Below are positions 51,022 through 53,411 of a DNA stretch of 53,411 nt, piece after piece (position 1 is the stretch's first letter; each line of letters begins with the position of its first letter). The position numbers were made by a program, and so were the translations under genes. The notes beneath the pieces are model-generated. The model had not been told where the DNA came from. It worked only from the letters and a program-made list of their open reading frames with translations, and made no database searches. This stretch comes from UBA12068 sp038318455 (GTDB lineage: Bacteria; Patescibacteriota; Minisyncoccia; Moranbacterales; GWC2-37-73), in assembly GCA_038318455.1 (NCBI GenBank), contig JBBQCF010000001.1:1-53411 (forward strand), written 5' to 3'.

Positions 51022-51552
51022 TTAAAATGCTTGCAACACCACCGATCCATCGGTTGCAACGTCTATGCACGTTCCACGCAAGAAAGCTGTTTTTCCGACC
51101 ACTAACATGGTTTTAATTTTATCAACAATCAAACTATCAGTTTTTATGGTTACCTGCACAGGAAATGCAACATCGCCTTCCAAATTTCCCTTAGCATATG
51201 TTCCGCCAACCGGAATGCCCTCTGTGATTTGAACTTTCCAAAGCAATTGAGTGGTTTTGGAAAAAGTTTTAGCCTTACATTCAGTCCACTGCAAACCAGC
51301 TGACGGTTTTGAATTTTCAATGTTTGACTTGGCGCCACCAGTTGAAACTGATGGTTTCTTTTTTAGGGTGGGCAGAGCACTACTATTTTGTTGAGCTGGA
51401 AGTGGTGTCATGGGTTTTACTTGTGCACTTGCTTGAATTGTTTTTGGAGCAACAGGTTCAACTTTTTTATTTTTAACAAACAATAAATATCCCCCACTTA
51501 CAATTCCCAAGAAAATAACCACTCCGATAAAAATTTTCAATACATTGTTCAT
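51022..51552 (-). CDS. Membrane-anchored secreted protein of unknown function
   Basis: 176 aa. One N-terminal membrane segment (about 7-26), then a Pro/Ala/Gln/Ser-rich linker (30-80) and a beta-rich domain (about 88-176: WTECKAKTFSK, LLWKVQITEGIPVGGTYAKG, FLRGTCIDVATDGSVVLQAF) with two Cys. Family not recognised; similar short domains are attached to pilin-like and other surface proteins. It may originally have continued through the stop (see 50890-51021). It lies 18 bp after the 51571 gene, probably co-transcribed. Confidence 0.7.
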   Translation of the reverse strand: MNNVLKIFIGVVIFLGIVSGGYLLFVKNKKVEPVAPKTIQASAQVKPMTPLPAQQNSSALPTLKKKPSVSTGGAKSNIENSKPSAGLQWTECKAKTFSKTTQLLWKVQITEGIPVGGTYAKGNLEGDVAFPVQVTIKTDSLIVDKIKTMLVVGKTAFLRGTCIDVATDGSVVLQAF

Positions 51553-51570
51553 TTTTTTATTTTTAAATTA

Positions 51571-52740
51571 TTAATTTATTATAAAAGGAAACTCATTCAT
51601 AAGCTCTCCAGAATAATAAAATTCATATGCCAAAGAACCAAAACTATATTTCGCATCGCCAATAGCAATTTCACTTCCGCCAACTTTTGGATCAGCATTT
51701 GGTTTTGATTGAGGAAAGCCGACATTGAAAAGTGTTCCCACAATTTCAGGTCGATATTGAATGTCAAATCCAGCTTTTCTCCATTGCTCCATCATCTGTT
51801 TAAGATATAATCCGCCATATAAATAAGAATAAAAATAATCCCCTTCTGTTGTGAGGCGCCTATATCTTTCAGCTGTAACATCTTGCGAAGTAAAGTCGAG
51901 CGCATGTTCAAATTCTGGTCCCAAATAATATTCCGAATTTTGATCCTTGAGATTATTTTCAGTGGCAATAGCTGTTGCTTCCTTGATTCCCATCACGCCC
52001 AATGAAATTTTATTTGAATTTCCAAGAATTTTAAGTGGTTCAAAAAACTTTTTATACAATTCTCGTTGTGAATGAAAAAGCCTAAGCTGCTCAACAATTG
52101 CACTAGCCACAATCAATCTTGGTTCTACTTTTGCGATTTCAGCAGCTTTGTTAATCTTGTCCTTATCCTTAGCGATAGCTATTTTGATTGTCTGCCACTG
52201 CTCATCATTCATCCAAGGAAAAATATTATCTCCACTAGCATCGGCATATTTCTCAATCAAAGGATCGTATTCAGAAAATTGCTGCTTTCCCCAATTCTGA
52301 TCGCATTTTTTCAACTCACCATCTCGCCCTGCCTCACTAAGACGAACAGATGCAGCAAAAACCATTTTCCAAACAACTATTTCCGATTTTGTTTTTTCAA
52401 AAGCTGAAAGAATATTTTTCGCATTAACAGGAGAGTAATATCCAATAGCATCAACAGCGCAAATATTTTTCAATCGCATTTCTTTTTGTTTTGACAATTC
52501 AGTTATTTTCTCATCAAGAGTAACTGTAGAATTATTTTTGCTTTCCGAGTCAGAATCCACTTTTTTTTGAGATTCAACTCCCAGCACCATTTTTCCAAAA
52601 TCTTGACTGCGCGAATCAATAGCGCCTTTCACATCAGTAATATGAAATCTTATCGCAAAAAATCCACCAACCAAAACAACGCCAATGACAGCAAACAAAT
52701 GCAAGAAAAAATTGTAGGTGTATTTTAATGTTTTTTTCAT
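51571..52740 (-). CDS. Membrane-anchored protein with lysozyme-like features (tentative)
   Basis: 389 aa from ATG 52740; a TTG four codons earlier also opens the frame. One membrane helix (about 10-32), a charged stalk, then a helical domain with AKVEPRLIVASAIVEQLRLF, a KISLGVMGIKEATA segment and GTLFNVGFPQSKPNADPKVGG. These recall the lysozyme-like fold of lytic transglycosylases and DUF1402 (catalytic Glu, S-x-G-x-M-G, TxxNxG), but the match is by eye only. If correct it would cut peptidoglycan at the cell surface. First gene of a pair with 51022. Confidence 0.6.
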   Translation of the reverse strand: MKKTLKYTYNFFLHLFAVIGVVLVGGFFAIRFHITDVKGAIDSRSQDFGKMVLGVESQKKVDSDSESKNNSTVTLDEKITELSKQKEMRLKNICAVDAIGYYSPVNAKNILSAFEKTKSEIVVWKMVFAASVRLSEAGRDGELKKCDQNWGKQQFSEYDPLIEKYADASGDNIFPWMNDEQWQTIKIAIAKDKDKINKAAEIAKVEPRLIVASAIVEQLRLFHSQRELYKKFFEPLKILGNSNKISLGVMGIKEATAIATENNLKDQNSEYYLGPEFEHALDFTSQDVTAERYRRLTTEGDYFYSYLYGGLYLKQMMEQWRKAGFDIQYRPEIVGTLFNVGFPQSKPNADPKVGGSEIAIGDAKYSFGSLAYEFYYSGELMNEFPFIIN

Positions 52741-52827
52741 TATCCAAGACAAGCTATTATCTTTTTATTTTTCTATGTTTTAATTATATCACACTTAGAT
52801 AAATAATTACTACGAAATGCATTCCAC

Positions 52828-52857
52828 AAAAAAAACGAGGTCTCCCTCATTTTTTTT
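52828..52857 (-). terminator. Terminator of the 52905 gene
   Basis: GAGG-TCTC-CCTC stem extended by A/T pairs, then eight T on the minus strand. Confidence 0.78.
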
Positions 52858-52904
52858 GATTAATTAAGTTGATAAGTGTTACTTAAGTTAATTTTAACTT
52901 CTTC

Positions 52905-53411
52905 CTATGGTGCCACTTCTCGCCAACTACCAGGAGCATATACTGAACAAGGTGGGCAAGTGTTGGTACTATTCGTGCATGAAGGTCCACAGTCAGCTTG
53001 CGACAATACAACGCTTTCATTATTGCAGTCCTTTAGTCCAGTACAGGTAGCTATAATTGATTCTGATTTTCCACAATTACTCACCTCTAAACAATCAAGA
53101 GTGCTGCTACTAAAACTACAACCTGCTGGGGTATATGTGACTGGTATAGTCCCTGTTTCAGTACGAGTCCTCATACAATCACTTGTTTGAGTGAAAGTTA
53201 AATCTGCGCATTTAGTTGAAGGTAACGGAGTCCAGGAGGAATCGATGCAACATACTCCAGTAGTGTTAGTTCCATTTACGATTGTTATTCCATTGTCACA
53301 TGTCTCATCTGTGCAAATGCTAGCAGCGCAACCATTGTCAACAGCTGGGCCAGGACAAGACACGTGCTGCGTGATACCGTTATATGCCCATTCATCCATG
53401 CATGATACCAT
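52905..53411 (-). CDS. Cys-rich secreted/surface protein, C-terminal part (5' end beyond the window)
   Basis: At least 168 residues; the frame is open at the right edge, so the true start lies outside. About 22 Cys, many in pairs spaced by Thr/Ser/Asn-rich loops (CADLTFTQTSDCMRTRTETGTIPV, CSVYAPGSWREVAP), look like disulfide-rich surface repeats resembling thrombospondin type 1-like or other CPR Cys-rich repeats. No membrane anchor at the end. Function unknown; probably part of a large cell-surface protein. Confidence 0.75.
   Translation of the reverse strand: MVSCMDEWAYNGITQHVSCPGPAVDNGCAASICTDETCDNGITIVNGTNTTGVCCIDSSWTPLPSTKCADLTFTQTSDCMRTRTETGTIPVTYTPAGCSFSSSTLDCLEVSNCGKSESIIATCTGLKDCNNESVVLSQADCGPSCTNSTNTCPPCSVYAPGSWREVAP

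Noticed and set aside
1..53411. tRNA, rRNA or other known structural RNA genes
   Set aside because: I scanned the spacers by eye and saw no cloverleaf or rRNA-like stretch; tRNAscan-SE or Infernal would settle this.

Overview
The window looks like a chromosome segment of a Patescibacteria/CPR bacterium, probably of the Parcubacteria/Moranbacteria kind. The call is by resemblance and was not tested by phylogeny. The DNA is AT-rich and the genes are compact. Several housekeeping proteins are shortened in the way typical of these lineages (AlaS of 635 aa without C-Ala, HrcA of 247 aa). Families common in this group are present: a Pif1-like helicase, a GIY-YIG protein, a sigma-4/HARE-HTH protein, a TraG-like ATPase with a membrane partner, and very large repeat-built or Cys-rich secreted proteins. 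The standard code fits: TGA is a rare stop and is never seen inside a conserved frame.

Layout. 1-3161 (minus): the N-terminal ~1050 residues of a giant secreted fibre-like repeat protein that runs off the left edge. 3381-12434: the heat-shock block, with dnaJ alone behind one CIRCE operator and hrcA-grpE-dnaK behind a second. Between them lie a membrane protein and a cluster of small unknown genes (5925-8795), one of them probably frameshifted. 12509-19256: small unknown genes, yidD, a CorA-like transporter, cysS, dnaB and recR. 19357-22614: rplU, a short alaS and a three-gene operon of small proteins. 22800-27289: a tandem array of four secreted paralogues, each with a signal peptide, a variable jelly-roll-like body and a C-terminal dockerin-like tag; remnants of lost copies lie at both ends. 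27366-36000: mnmA, a GIY-YIG protein, a Pif1-like helicase, two small genes, the TraG-like ATPase with its membrane partner, and the sigma-4/HARE protein. 36185-46044: pheT-pheS, tyrS, a diguanylate cyclase, secF-secD and a Nudix hydrolase. 46250-53411: secA, secreted proteins and lipoproteins, a lysozyme-like membrane protein and the C-terminal part of a Cys-rich surface protein.

Together the genes cover protein folding under HrcA control, charging of Ala, Cys, Phe and Tyr tRNAs, tRNA thiolation, replication and recombination (dnaB, recR), and most of the Sec export machinery (SecA, SecD, SecF, YidD). The exported products include the giant fibre, the dockerin-tagged array and the Cys-rich protein.

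Two genome-wide patterns stand out. Housekeeping genes mostly lack a Shine-Dalgarno (SD) sequence, and hrcA looks leaderless, whereas nearly every small unknown gene has a strong AAGGAG, often its own sigma-70 promoter and a hairpin terminator. Several structured palindromic elements sit just upstream of dnaJ, secA, rplU and secD; those at dnaJ and secA are clearly one family.
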